From the NCBI GenBank assembly GCA_943370145.1, contig CALRPY020000027.1, forward strand, positions 1-57,618: DNA of 57,618 nt, written 5' to 3'. Source of the stretch: Ga0077536 sp943370145. Lineage in GTDB: Bacteria > Pseudomonadota > Gammaproteobacteria > Ga0077536. The translations under genes and the position numbers were made by a program. Of the stretch, positions 8,901 through 17,376 are shown piece by piece; positions within the stretch are counted from its first letter, which is position 1, and each line of letters opens with the position of its first letter. The notes beneath the pieces were generated by a model. That model made no database searches. It was not told where the DNA came from and saw nothing but the letters and a program-made list of their open reading frames with translations.

Positions 8901-9040
8901 CACGCGCCGGCGAGGACACGCTGGCGATGGGCTGCACGCGAGCCCCAGTCACGCTTTGCGCCGATGCGATTCCGCGGGTCACGACCCGCCCGTTCACCCG
9001 CGTTCCCTCTCCCGCGGACACCCTGCGCCGAGGCGCACAG

Positions 9041-9067
9041 GCGGAAGCCTGTCTCTCGGTCACATTT
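9041..9067 (-). repeat. Remnant of the GTGACCAAGAGACAG arm repeat
   Basis: The sequence reads as the reverse complement of the arm repeat found at 30681-30761 and 38253-38331 (CTGTCTCTCGGTCACATTT here). It is short and diverged. The surrounding 8901-9154 stretch contains no convincing gene. Confidence 0.4.
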
Positions 9068-9280
9068 TTACCAGCCGTGCCACATGAAGCCGTAGTCCGT
9101 CGTGTGTTGAATGGCCGTCTTGACGGCAGGGATTCGGGATAACCACCAGGAACGCCGGCACCCGCGCCTCCCGGGGATCTTCGTTCATGAGGGTGGGTGA
9201 TGCGCACGCGTCACGATCATTGGGCTGACACAGGAACACCGACCCGAGCGGGCACGAGACTCGCCCCCCTCAGCCTGAGG

Positions 9281-9321
9281 GGAGAAAAGGTGTCAGATTT
9301 GAAATCTGACACCTTTTCTCC
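9281..9321. repeat. 41-bp palindrome, copy 1
   Basis: Twenty bases on each side of a single central base are perfectly complementary; the core is AAAAGGTGTCAGATTT and its complement. It resembles REP-type palindromes mobilised by RAYT transposases. It is one of six copies in the window. Confidence 0.85.
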
Positions 9322-9443
9322 GGCACCCGCGCTCCCGGGGATCTTCGTTCACGAGGGTGGGTGATGCGCGCGCGTCACGATCATTGGGCTGACACAGGAA
9401 CACCGACCCGAGCGGGCACGAGACTCGCCCCCTCAGCCTGAGG

Positions 9444-9484
9444 GGAGAAAAGGTGTCAGATTTGAAATCTGACTCCTTTTCTCC
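9444..9484. repeat. 41-bp palindrome, copy 2
   Basis: This is the same element as at 9281-9321, with one change in the right arm (CTCC instead of CACC). It ends the second unit of the tandem repeat. Confidence 0.8.
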
Positions 9485-9564
9485 GACTGTCGGCACCCGC
9501 GTCCGGATGTGACCAGGCGGCACGGCTAAAGTCGGACTCGCGCAAGGCCGACAACTCCAGGCAT

Positions 9565-10482
9565 ATGGTCAGGTCGGACAGAAACGCCGTGAGTACACCC
9601 GCGCAAGCCCTTCCGCAGTTCTCCCCCGCGACCCGCATCGCGCAGACCCTCGTCGATGACATGTCGCCGATCGTCTCGCCGCCGGACGTCTGCCTGAAGA
9701 TCAACGAACTGCTGGGCGACGAACGCGCCTCGCTCGACGATTTCGCGGCCGTGGTGATGCGCGACCCGGCGCTGACCGCGCGCCTGTTGCGACTCGTCAA
9801 CAGCTCGTTCTACGGCCTGCGCTCGCGCGTCGACACCGTATCGCGGGCGGTCGCCCTGCTCGGCATGCGGGAACTGCAGAAGCTGGTGTGCGCGGTCAGC
9901 GCCATCGAGAAGTTCTCGCGCCTCTCGAGCGCGGTGACGAACATGAACGCATTCTGGCGACATGGTGTCTACACGGGCCTGATGGCGCAGGCGCTGGCGA
10001 AACGGCTGCACGTGCTGCACCCGGAGCGACTGTTCGTCGCCGGCGTGATGCACGACATCGGGACCCTGCTGGTGAACCACCGTTACCCGGAGATCGCGGA
10101 GGAAACCATCCGCGGGGCGCGCGGCGACGAGCAGTTGCTGCGCCAGCTGGAAATCCAGGAGCTCGGCTTCGATCACGCGCAACTGGGCGGCCTGATGCTG
10201 GCCAACTGGCGTCTGCCGGCGACGATCGTCGACGCCATCGCCTGGCATCACGAGCCCCGCCGCGCCGAGCTGACGCCGGTCGATGCGGCAATCCTGAACG
10301 TCGCCGACGTCCTCGCGAACTTCTCGGGCACCGGCAGCTTCAGCGAATTCGTCGCGGCAAACGCCGAATTCGATCCGGTCGTGTTCAAGGGACTGGGGCT
10401 GCCCGACAACTTCGATGCCGATGCGCTGATGGACGAGGTCGACCGGCAGTTCGTGGAATCAATCTACCTGCTGGTGACCTGA
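9565..10482 (+). CDS. HDOD domain signalling protein
   Basis: The 305-residue protein is an HDOD (metal-dependent-hydrolase-related output domain) protein over residues about 30-235. Family features include SPPDVCLKINELL, DPALTARLLRLVNSSFYG, SRAVALLGMRELQKLVCA and the HD-like GVMHDIGTLLVNH near residue 160. HDOD proteins act in signalling and cell-cycle or stress control; most lack phosphodiesterase activity. It stands alone after a repeat-filled gap. A GTG at 9589 in the same frame is an alternative start. It converges on the cytochrome gene. Confidence 0.85.
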   Translation: MVRSDRNAVSTPAQALPQFSPATRIAQTLVDDMSPIVSPPDVCLKINELLGDERASLDDFAAVVMRDPALTARLLRLVNSSFYGLRSRVDTVSRAVALLGMRELQKLVCAVSAIEKFSRLSSAVTNMNAFWRHGVYTGLMAQALAKRLHVLHPERLFVAGVMHDIGTLLVNHRYPEIAEETIRGARGDEQLLRQLEIQELGFDHAQLGGLMLANWRLPATIVDAIAWHHEPRRAELTPVDAAILNVADVLANFSGTGSFSEFVAANAEFDPVVFKGLGLPDNFDADALMDEVDRQFVESIYLLVT

Positions 10483-10510
10483 AGCGCTTCGCGCCCTGCG
10501 CCCGCGCGAC

Positions 10511-10981
10511 TCACTCGTCGATGGCGCAGTCGGCCTCCCCGGTCAGGCGATAGCGCGCATGGCAGCTGACGCAATTCGCAGTCACCGCGCTCAGCGCAGG
10601 TAACAACTCGCGCGGCCGGCCGCCCTCGCGACTGATCGTCGCGAGATTGTCGAAGGCGGCGTGCGTGGCCCGACCGAGCTTCACGAATTCATGCGGCAGC
10701 CCGGGCGGATGACCACGCCCATGATGCTCGACCTGGCCCTTCATCGCACCACCGACCGCCGAGGCATGTTCGGTCAAGGCCTCGAAATCACGTTCGGCCA
10801 GCGCCGCGTGAACGCCATGGACCGCACCGAGCAGCTGGCGCATCTCGCGTTGCAGGAGTGCCCGCGTCTCGGCGCTGACGCACAACCCGATCGTGTCGTC
10901 GCCCGCCTCCACCGCGATGGGCAGAACACCCTGGGCAACGAGCGCGGCGCCCAGCGTCGCGCGACGCAGCAAGGGCATCAT
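10511..10981 (-). CDS. Exported c-type cytochrome, cytochrome c'-like
   Basis: The 156-residue protein has an N-terminal signal peptide (MMPLLRRATLGAALVAQGVLPIAVEAG) and a single C-terminal haem motif CVSCH near residue 137. A C-terminal CXXCH after a four-helix region is the arrangement of cytochrome c' and c-556. It would act in the periplasm. The ATG overlaps the stop of the sulfurtransferase gene by 4 bases, so the two are cotranscribed. Its ligand or redox partner is unknown. Confidence 0.75.
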   Translation of the reverse strand: MMPLLRRATLGAALVAQGVLPIAVEAGDDTIGLCVSAETRALLQREMRQLLGAVHGVHAALAERDFEALTEHASAVGGAMKGQVEHHGRGHPPGLPHEFVKLGRATHAAFDNLATISREGGRPRELLPALSAVTANCVSCHARYRLTGEADCAIDE

Positions 10982-11850
10982 GCATCGGCCCCGAGCTTCA
11001 GCGGCAGCCCGGGGTCGCTGACCCACTCCCACATCGAGCCGTCATAGACGGCGATATCGCGATGTCCCGCCTGCAGCAGGGCCAGGGCGTCCATCGTCGC
11101 GGAGATGCCGCCGCCGCAATAGCAGATGACGCGTGGACGGTCGAATGCGCCGACCCGGTCGAACAGCGGTCGCAGCCGGTCCGGCGGCAGGAAGGTGCCG
11201 TCCTCGGGGTTGAGCAGCGTGTCGTAGAACACGTTGACGCTGCCCGGAATGTGGCCCGCGCGGCCGTAGGTGTTCCGTTCGCCGGTGTAGACCGCCGGGG
11301 CCAGTGCGTTGATCGTGCACACGCCCGGATCGTTCATTGCGCGCAGCACGTCGTCCTTGCCCGCCCACAGCGCCGGTCGCGCACGCGGCGTCAGCACGGC
11401 CGGCGCCGGCGCCGTCGAATCGCTGCTCGTGGGACGGCCTTCCTTCTGCCACTTCGCGAAGCCGCCATCGAGCACCGCGCAGTGGTCGAAACCGACCGAA
11501 CGGAACATCCACCACAGCCTCGTCGCCCACATCGGGCTGCCACTGCTGTAGACCACGACGCGCGTGTCGTCACCGACGCCCAGGGCGCCCGCGAGTTCGC
11601 AGAAGCGCGCGGCCGGCGGCATCATGAAACGCACGTCGGTCGCCGGATCCGAGAACGCATCGATGAGGTCCACGAACTGCGCGCCCGGCACGTGCGCCGC
11701 GTCGAACCTGGCGCGGCCGCTTTCCGGCGTGTAGCCGGGCCCGTCCGGATTCATGTGCAGGAAGACCGTGGCGTCGAGGACCCGGAGGTCGGACGCCCCC
11801 AATTGCGCTGCGAGCCACTCGGTACTGACCAGATTGCCGGGCATGTCCAT
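10978..11850 (-). CDS. Thiosulfate/3-mercaptopyruvate sulfurtransferase
   Basis: The 290-residue protein has two rhodanese domains: an inactive N-terminal one (about 8-140, including HVPGAQFVDLIDAFSD) and a catalytic C-terminal one (about 165-285) with the active Cys245 in VICYCGGGISA. It transfers sulfur to cyanide or thiols. The loop CGGGISA differs from the CGSGVTA loop of typical mercaptopyruvate sulfurtransferases, so donor preference is uncertain. It overlaps the downstream cytochrome gene by 4 bases. GGGGAGG lies just upstream of the ATG. Confidence 0.85.
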   Translation of the reverse strand: MDMPGNLVSTEWLAAQLGASDLRVLDATVFLHMNPDGPGYTPESGRARFDAAHVPGAQFVDLIDAFSDPATDVRFMMPPAARFCELAGALGVGDDTRVVVYSSGSPMWATRLWWMFRSVGFDHCAVLDGGFAKWQKEGRPTSSDSTAPAPAVLTPRARPALWAGKDDVLRAMNDPGVCTINALAPAVYTGERNTYGRAGHIPGSVNVFYDTLLNPEDGTFLPPDRLRPLFDRVGAFDRPRVICYCGGGISATMDALALLQAGHRDIAVYDGSMWEWVSDPGLPLKLGADA

Positions 11851-11890
11851 TCGAAACCTCCCCTGGGTGTCAGGTGCCCGCGACCAGGGA

Positions 11891-11920
11891 TTGACACGGT
11901 TGTGATGCGGTCGCTACGGT
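11891..11920 (+). promoter_or_regulatory. Candidate promoter of the amidase gene
   Basis: A perfect -35 hexamer TTGACA at 11891-11896 is followed after 18 bases by TACGGT (11915-11920), a weak -10. It lies in the divergent region between the sulfurtransferase and the amidase. Confidence 0.4.
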
Positions 11921-11978
11921 CGGTCATGGAAACGCAATCGATGCGCCCGCGCAAGGGCACCGCAACGCGGAGGTGGAT

Positions 11979-13481
11979 GTGACGACGACACGCAAGGGCA
12001 GCGACTTCGTCATCGAGGAAGCGACCATCGGCGGCATCCAGCGCGCGTACCGCGCGGGCAGCCTGAGCGCGCGAGCACTGGTCGGCGCTTACCTCAAACG
12101 GATTAAACACCTCGACCAGTCCGGACCGCACCTGAACTCGGTCGTCACGACCAACAGCAAGGCGCTCGCGCAGGCCGCTGCGCTCGACGAGGACTATGCA
12201 AACACCGGCCGCCTGCGGGGCCCGCTGCACGGCATCCCGATCCTGCTGAAGGACAACATCGACACCAGCGACATGCCGACCAGCTATGGCAGCGCCGCCT
12301 TCGCGGCACACCGGCCGGCACGCGACGCGAGTGTCGTGGCGCGCCTGCGCGAGGCTGGTGCGATTGTGCTCGGCAAGACGACGCTGCCCGATTTCGCGAC
12401 CTCGTGGTGGGCCTATTCCTCGCGCAGCGGCGAAACCAGGAATCCCTACGACCTCGCACGCGACCCCGGCGGCTCGAGCGCCGGCACCGGCGCCGCCATC
12501 GCGGCGAACCTGGCCTGCGTCGGCCTTGGCACCGATTGCGGCGGTTCGGTGCGGGTACCGGCATCGCACTGCAACCTGGTCGGCATCCGCTCGACGCCCG
12601 GTGTCGTCAGTCGCGCCGGCAGCTCGCCGCTCGTGTCCTGGCAGGATACCGTCGGCCCGATGGCGCGCACGGTGCGCGACGCCGTCACGGTGTTCGATGC
12701 GATCGCGGGCTACGACCCGCACGACAGCCTCTCCGTGAACTACGCGATTGCGCGCGCACCGAAGCGTTACACCGACGCGCTCGACCGCGACGGGCTCAAG
12801 GGCGCGAGGCTGGGCCTCGTCACCAACGCGCTCGGCGCCGACAGCGACGTCCACGCCGCGCCGGTCAACGCGCTGGTGCGCGCGGCGGTGCAGTCGATGA
12901 CGGCCTGCGGCGCGCGCGTGCTGGACGTCCAGATTGCCGATCTGGCGCTGCACCTGCGCGAAACATCGATGTACGTGAACTGCTCACGGCACGACCTGAA
13001 TGCGTTCCTCGGCGCGCAGCGCGATGCGCCAATGCGCTCGCTGCGGCAGATCCACGAGGCACGCCAGTATCACCCGATGCTGGACCTCTTCGAGGCCTGC
13101 CTGGCGGGTCCCGAAATGCCGGAATACGACCCCCTGTACTTCCGCCGGCTGGCGGCGCGCGAGGCCTTCCAGCGCCAGATCGTGAACCAGATGGCGGCGC
13201 TGCGGCTGGATGCGCTGGTGTTCCCGGACGTGCAGATCGTGCCCCCGACCCGCGAGCAGCTGAATGCACGCGTATGGACCACGCTGACCTATCCGACCAA
13301 CACGCTGATCGCCTCCCAGGCGTGGCTGCCGGCGATCACGGTACCGGCGGGTTTCGCCGGTGACGCGCTGCCGGTCGGCCTCGAACTGATGGGCAAGCCC
13401 TACGACGAACCTACCGTCTTCCGCCTCGCTTACGCCTTCGAGCAGGCGACCCGGCACCGGCGGGCGCCGCGCCTCGACTGA
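11979..13481 (+). CDS. Amidase signature family amidase
   Basis: The 500-residue protein is an amidase-signature enzyme, hydrolysing amides with a Ser-cisSer-Lys triad. With the GTG start at 11979 the triad is K91 (ILLKDNIDT), S167 (GGSSAGTGAA) and S190 (DCGGSVRVPA). GGAGG at 11969-11973 sits 5 bases before this start; a GTG at 11973 overlaps the site and is less likely. No signal peptide is seen, so it is probably cytoplasmic. It does not lie in a GatCAB context, so a catabolic small-amide role is more likely than tRNA amidation. Confidence 0.85.
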   Translation: MTTTRKGSDFVIEEATIGGIQRAYRAGSLSARALVGAYLKRIKHLDQSGPHLNSVVTTNSKALAQAAALDEDYANTGRLRGPLHGIPILLKDNIDTSDMPTSYGSAAFAAHRPARDASVVARLREAGAIVLGKTTLPDFATSWWAYSSRSGETRNPYDLARDPGGSSAGTGAAIAANLACVGLGTDCGGSVRVPASHCNLVGIRSTPGVVSRAGSSPLVSWQDTVGPMARTVRDAVTVFDAIAGYDPHDSLSVNYAIARAPKRYTDALDRDGLKGARLGLVTNALGADSDVHAAPVNALVRAAVQSMTACGARVLDVQIADLALHLRETSMYVNCSRHDLNAFLGAQRDAPMRSLRQIHEARQYHPMLDLFEACLAGPEMPEYDPLYFRRLAAREAFQRQIVNQMAALRLDALVFPDVQIVPPTREQLNARVWTTLTYPTNTLIASQAWLPAITVPAGFAGDALPVGLELMGKPYDEPTVFRLAYAFEQATRHRRAPRLD

Positions 13482-13495
13482 GTGGCGATCCGCTG

Positions 13496-15208
13496 TCAGG
13501 ACCTTGCGCGCGGCGCCGCCCGACGGCGCCGCGAATCCAGCCAGCGGAAAAGGTAGGCGTCGGGGAATTCGGCCCCGGACTCCACGTACTCGAGCACGTT
13601 CGCGGCCCCCAGCACCCATTCCATCGTCGACGCGCTGCCGGGACGGCCCGCGAACAGCACGCTGTCACCGCTGGCGAGCGTCGCGTCGTCCGGGGGCAGG
13701 AACCACATCTGGCCGGCGCGCAGCAGGGCGAGGGCCATGCACGGCAGGCGCGCCTCGCGATTCTGCGGTTCGCGCATCAGGTGATGCAGCTCGATGACGC
13801 GGCCCGTCGACAGTGCATCGACGACCGCGGGCGCCTGCGCGCTGCCCAGCGCGACCTCCCAGGTCTCCGGCGTGCGCCCGCCACACATCCGTTTGAGCCG
13901 CTCGTGCAGGTCCGACGACCATTCCTCGCTCTGCCCGCAGACGTGTTCGAGGAAACGGCGCAACAAGGGGTTCGTGAGGTCGGCGAAGATACGGTTGACC
14001 AGCATGCGGCTGGTCTGCACCACCAGGTCGACGGGCGCCGCCTTGAACAGCAGCTGGTTGTGGTCGTTGTTCTGCCGGCCCACGATGAAGATGCGCTCGT
14101 TGGTTGTGCGCGCGGTCATTGAAATGGCGAGGTTGCTGGTATCGGAGTCGCTGCCCGCAATGATGCCGACCGCCTCGCGACAGCCGGCGGACTCCAGGGA
14201 TTTCCGGCTGGTGCCGACGCCGACGATCGCACCCGGCGGCGCGACCTTCTCGTTGGGCTCGATGATGCGCACGGTAATGCCCTCGGCCTCGAGATAGCGC
14301 GCGACGGTGGACCCGAAGCGGCCGTATCCGCAGATCAGCCACAGTCCACGTGGCGGCTCGAGCAGCGCCGGCATCGGTTCGCCCGGCAGGCTGCCCAGGG
14401 CCTCGTAAAGCGCATGTGCGCTGGGCTTGTTCAGCGCGAGCGCCAACTGCACGGCAAAGGTATGGAACGCGTCGACGACCTCCTCGGCCGACAGCGAAGG
14501 CAGCTTGGCGCGAGCGCTGTCGGACTGCGTACGGCAGACGACGCGCAGGCCCGGGTTCAGTAGACGTGCGGCAAGCGCGGCCTCGACGTTCGCCTCGTCG
14601 TCGCTGGAGATCGCCACGAGCCCGCGGCAGTAATGATGCCGGAGGCCGGCCAGCATCAGGCGCCCCGGGTCGCGGTAGTCCGCGCAGAGCGCGGGGAGGT
14701 CCACCCCCCATTCCATCAGGTCGAGCGCGGCGACCCGTTCGGGATCCCGGTCGATGGCGACGACACGGAACTTCTGGCGCAACAGCATCCTGGTCGTCAT
14801 TTCAGCGGTCTCGCCAAAACCGCAGACGATATAGAACGGTTCGGTGAGCCGCCGGATCTCGCCCGCGAAACGCTGCTCTGCGATGGCTCGCCTGAACGCG
14901 GGGTCCTGCAGCAGTGCGAGTATCGAGCCAAAGGCATACAGCCAGCCGAGCACGGTCAGATAGATCGACAGCGTCACCCACATGCGTTGCGCGGGCGAGA
15001 ACGCATAGGGAATCTCGCCGAAACCAATCGTCGACGCCGTGTAGCTGATGAAATAGAACGCGTGGAAGAAATCGAAGCGCCACGGCCGGCCGTCAGCGTC
15101 GACGCCAGGGACCAGCACGAGACCGCCGATTGCGATCGCGTAGGCGATGATGAGCACCACCAACGGCGTGCGCATCCGCCGCAGGAAGATGAAGAATACG
15201 GTGTTCAA
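13496..15208 (-). CDS. Potassium channel with two RCK/TrkA-N domains
   Basis: The 570-residue protein has an N-terminal two-helix pore module (helices at about 14-34 and 80-100) with the filter STIGFGEIP near residue 60. Two Rossmann-like RCK domains follow: FYIVCGFGETAEMTTRML near residue 125 and LWLICGYGRFGSTVARYLEAEG near residue 300, both with the GxGxxG nucleotide-binding loop. A C-terminal region may include a TrkA-C-like part. The start is a TTG at 15208; an in-frame ATG at 15175 would remove 11 residues that look like genuine family sequence. Ligand-gated K+ efflux at the inner membrane is the likely role. Confidence 0.85.
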   Translation of the reverse strand: MNTVFFIFLRRMRTPLVVLIIAYAIAIGGLVLVPGVDADGRPWRFDFFHAFYFISYTASTIGFGEIPYAFSPAQRMWVTLSIYLTVLGWLYAFGSILALLQDPAFRRAIAEQRFAGEIRRLTEPFYIVCGFGETAEMTTRMLLRQKFRVVAIDRDPERVAALDLMEWGVDLPALCADYRDPGRLMLAGLRHHYCRGLVAISSDDEANVEAALAARLLNPGLRVVCRTQSDSARAKLPSLSAEEVVDAFHTFAVQLALALNKPSAHALYEALGSLPGEPMPALLEPPRGLWLICGYGRFGSTVARYLEAEGITVRIIEPNEKVAPPGAIVGVGTSRKSLESAGCREAVGIIAGSDSDTSNLAISMTARTTNERIFIVGRQNNDHNQLLFKAAPVDLVVQTSRMLVNRIFADLTNPLLRRFLEHVCGQSEEWSSDLHERLKRMCGGRTPETWEVALGSAQAPAVVDALSTGRVIELHHLMREPQNREARLPCMALALLRAGQMWFLPPDDATLASGDSVLFAGRPGSASTMEWVLGAANVLEYVESGAEFPDAYLFRWLDSRRRRAAPRARS

Positions 15209-15228
15209 GGGCGGCCCCCGGCGCCGGG

Positions 15229-15612
15229 TCAGCGCCTGAGGTTCACCGTTTCAGCAATCAGCAGGATCACCGACGCGACGTTCGCGAGCAGCGCGCCGGC
15301 CGCCGGCGAGACCACGGCGATCACCGCTTCCTGCGAGGTCGTGTCGTTCAGCACCTGGCTGTAGTAGCCCCAGGTCACCGCGGCGCTGATCAGCAGCAGG
15401 TCGGCGACGAGGCTGGTGGCAAGCAGCACCGCGCCCATGTGCGTGCGGTCGCCGAGCTTGAGCACCGTCGCGATCAGGTTGATCACGAGCGCCGCGAACA
15501 GTTCATAGGCCGGATGGTGGACCCAGTTGTCAGCGTCGCCCCACACGAAACTGACGTTCAGCGCCGCGGCCAGCAGCACGAAGAACGCGAACACGACTTT
15601 CTCGAAATTCAT
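15229..15612 (-). CDS. DUF6394-like membrane protein
   Basis: The 127-residue protein has about four hydrophobic segments (residues 5-24, 38-52, 62-80, 98-120). Its sequence, including NFEKVVFAFFVLLAAALNVSFVWGD at the start, matches what I remember of DUF6394 proteins, which sit beside RCK potassium channels. Here its stop is 20 bases before the channel's start, so they are probably cotranscribed. A helper or accessory membrane role is inferred only from this pairing. Confidence 0.65.
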   Translation of the reverse strand: MNFEKVVFAFFVLLAAALNVSFVWGDADNWVHHPAYELFAALVINLIATVLKLGDRTHMGAVLLATSLVADLLLISAAVTWGYYSQVLNDTTSQEAVIAVVSPAAGALLANVASVILLIAETVNLRR

Positions 15613-15649
15613 GGAGCCCTCCCCGGGGTGCGCCTGGCCGCCAGGGGCC

Positions 15650-16129
15650 TCAGGCGCGGATGACGTTCGGCTTGGGCAAGCCGCGCGCGGCGCATTCGCG
15701 CTCGTACACCTGCAGGATCTTGGCGGCGTCGGTGACGCTCTCGACCTTGCCTTCGGGCGTCAGGTTGAGATTCGCGCCGCGGATCGCGAACCAGACTTCG
15801 GTGTCGCCGTCGTTGTCGGCGAGCGCGTGCAGGGTGTGAACGGAACCCGCAGGCTCGAACAGGTAGGAACCCGCGCGATTGATTTCCGGATATTCGAGGT
15901 AGCGCCACGCGCCGCTCAGCGTGAAGGCGTAGACTTCGCCGGTGTGCTTGTGACGCTGCACCGTCACGCCGGGTGCGAAGCGCGTGCGCAACACCCACAG
16001 CGCGCTTTCGACATTGACCTGCAGCAGCTGGAAGCTCACGCCATCGACCAGTGACACCCACGGCAGGTCCTCGTAGCCGCGATGCAGCGCCTGCGGTACG
16101 CCGGGTAGCGCCATGACTTGCTCGTTCAT
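15650..16129 (-). CDS. Cupin protein of the 2,4'-dihydroxyacetophenone dioxygenase type, second
   Basis: The 159-residue cupin contains VQRHKHTGEVYAFTLSGAW (metal-binding His and Glu near residues 58-65) and SYLFEPAGSVHTLHA (third His near 98). It resembles the cupin at 7269-7730 in layout but is diverged. GGGAGA lies upstream of the ATG at 16129. It is probably cotranscribed with the downstream DUF6394-like and channel genes, 37 bases away, although the functional link is unclear. A non-haem iron dioxygenase is the best guess. Confidence 0.75.
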   Translation of the reverse strand: MNEQVMALPGVPQALHRGYEDLPWVSLVDGVSFQLLQVNVESALWVLRTRFAPGVTVQRHKHTGEVYAFTLSGAWRYLEYPEINRAGSYLFEPAGSVHTLHALADNDGDTEVWFAIRGANLNLTPEGKVESVTDAAKILQVYERECAARGLPKPNVIRA

Positions 16130-16304
16130 CCGTTCATCTCCCGTTCAGTTGAGTGAGCTTCGCACGCATGCGCGGTGAGCGTATGACCTACGCAGCATGC
16201 GCAATTGTTACATTTTGTGAACCCACTCACATCACGAAAGTGGCTCGCACAGGCACCATTCAGCCCAACGGGAGTCCCATTTCCATAATCCGAGGAGAAA
16301 CATC

Positions 16305-16841
16305 ATGACCAGCAGCAATCGATCGACACGAAGGCTCGCTTTCATCAGCGCCTGCGCGATCGCGCTCGGCGGCTGCGGCAGCATGCCCGAGGAACGGGCC
16401 ATCAGCGGCGCCGGCATCGGTGCGGGCGCCGGCGCGGCGCTCGGCGCGGTGACCGGCATGTCGGTGATGACGGGCGCGCTGATTGGCACGGCCGCCGGCG
16501 CACTTACCGGCGTGCTGACCGACCAGAGCCAGGTCAATCTCGGCAAGCCGGCGTGGAAGCAGGGTGCGACCAGCGCGACGGCCGCCGCACCGGCGGCCAG
16601 TCCCGCGGGCGCGACGCCGCCCCACGCCGTCAACAACGTCACGGTCGTCGCGATCCAGCAGCAGCTGAACCGCCTCGGCTACGACGCGGGAACGGCTGAT
16701 GGCCTGATCGGCCCGCGGACCACGAACGCGATCAGGCAGTACCAGCGGGACCACAACCTGCTTATCGACGGGCGAGCGACACCGGAACTGGCCGGCCACA
16801 TCCAGAGCCTAGGCCGCCCGCTCGCGCAGAATCCAGGATGA
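16305..16841 (+). CDS. Glycine-zipper lipoprotein with peptidoglycan-binding domain
   Basis: The 178-residue protein has a lipoprotein signal with lipobox LGGC (Cys24), then a glycine zipper at about residues 33-65 (GAGIGAGAGAALGAVTG followed by GALIGTAAGALTGV) that could insert in the outer membrane. A PG_binding_1 domain follows at about 105-165 (VVAIQQQLNRLGYDAGTADG and TTNAIRQYQRDHNL). It is likely an outer-membrane lipoprotein tethered to the cell wall. It is divergent from the cupin gene, with an AT-richer spacer (16195-16220). Confidence 0.85.
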   Translation: MTSSNRSTRRLAFISACAIALGGCGSMPEERAISGAGIGAGAGAALGAVTGMSVMTGALIGTAAGALTGVLTDQSQVNLGKPAWKQGATSATAAAPAASPAGATPPHAVNNVTVVAIQQQLNRLGYDAGTADGLIGPRTTNAIRQYQRDHNLLIDGRATPELAGHIQSLGRPLAQNPG

Positions 16842-17009
16842 GGTCACGCCCGGGATGAGGGCGTGGCCGTCGGCACAGGGATGTGCCGGTTCGCCGGCGC
16901 GATCAGCAAAGACGCGAACCGCAACGGCGGATGGGGACGCGGGCCCTGCCGGCCCGTGTCCCGCGCGCCATGTGCTACCAGGAAGGCGCCCGCACTGGCG
17001 CGCGAGATC

Positions 17010-17372
17010 TCAGTCCTCCGTGCGGCAGGGAAGCCGCCTGCGGAGGATCTCTTTCACCGCGGCAGGCGCCGGCGCCGCCCGATCAACCGCCCGCAGCTCC
17101 GTGAGCACCAGCGCCGCAAGCTGCGCCTCGCTCATGCCGGCAGGCACGCACCATTCCTTCGGCGGCGGACCCTGCGGGCCGCACACGTCGCAGGGCGCGA
17201 CGTACCAGTCGCACATCACGGCCGCTTCACCGCGATAGCCGGCGGCCAGCGCCTGCTCGCAGGTCGCGGCGAGCTCACCGGCCGTCGGCGCCGCCTGCAC
17301 GGCCGCAGCGGCCAGCATCCATACGGCGACCAGGAAGCCTGCCGTCGCGCGGGACGACCCGCGCCCCGGCAT
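17010..17372 (-). CDS. Rap1a/Tai-family periplasmic protein
   Basis: The 120-residue protein has a signal peptide (to about residue 28, AVQAA) and the Rap1a/Tai layout: TCEQALAAGYRGEAAVMCDWYV, then CVPAGMSEAQLAALVLTELRA and a final LRRRLPC, with paired cysteines. Characterised members are immunity proteins against type VI amidase effectors, but many orphan homologues exist. No effector or T6SS gene is nearby. It starts 4 bases after the stop of the PNPOx-like gene, so it is cotranscribed with it. Confidence 0.65.
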   Translation of the reverse strand: MPGRGSSRATAGFLVAVWMLAAAAVQAAPTAGELAATCEQALAAGYRGEAAVMCDWYVAPCDVCGPQGPPPKEWCVPAGMSEAQLAALVLTELRAVDRAAPAPAAVKEILRRRLPCRTED

Positions 17373-17376
17373 CGCG

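Larger units (their letters stand above)
9155..9484. repeat. 165-bp tandem direct repeat, two copies
   Basis: Copy one runs 9155-9319 and copy two 9320-9484, nearly identical with a few substitutions and an indel in a C run. Each copy begins CCGGCACCCGCG and ends with the roughly 41-bp palindrome described separately. A third, truncated start of the unit follows at 9490. The 8901-9564 interval holds this array and no supported gene. Confidence 0.85.

Noticed and set aside
9293..9800. Short minus-strand frames beginning in the palindromes
   Set aside because: The palindromes generate the same short peptides wherever they occur; there is no coding signal or ribosome site.
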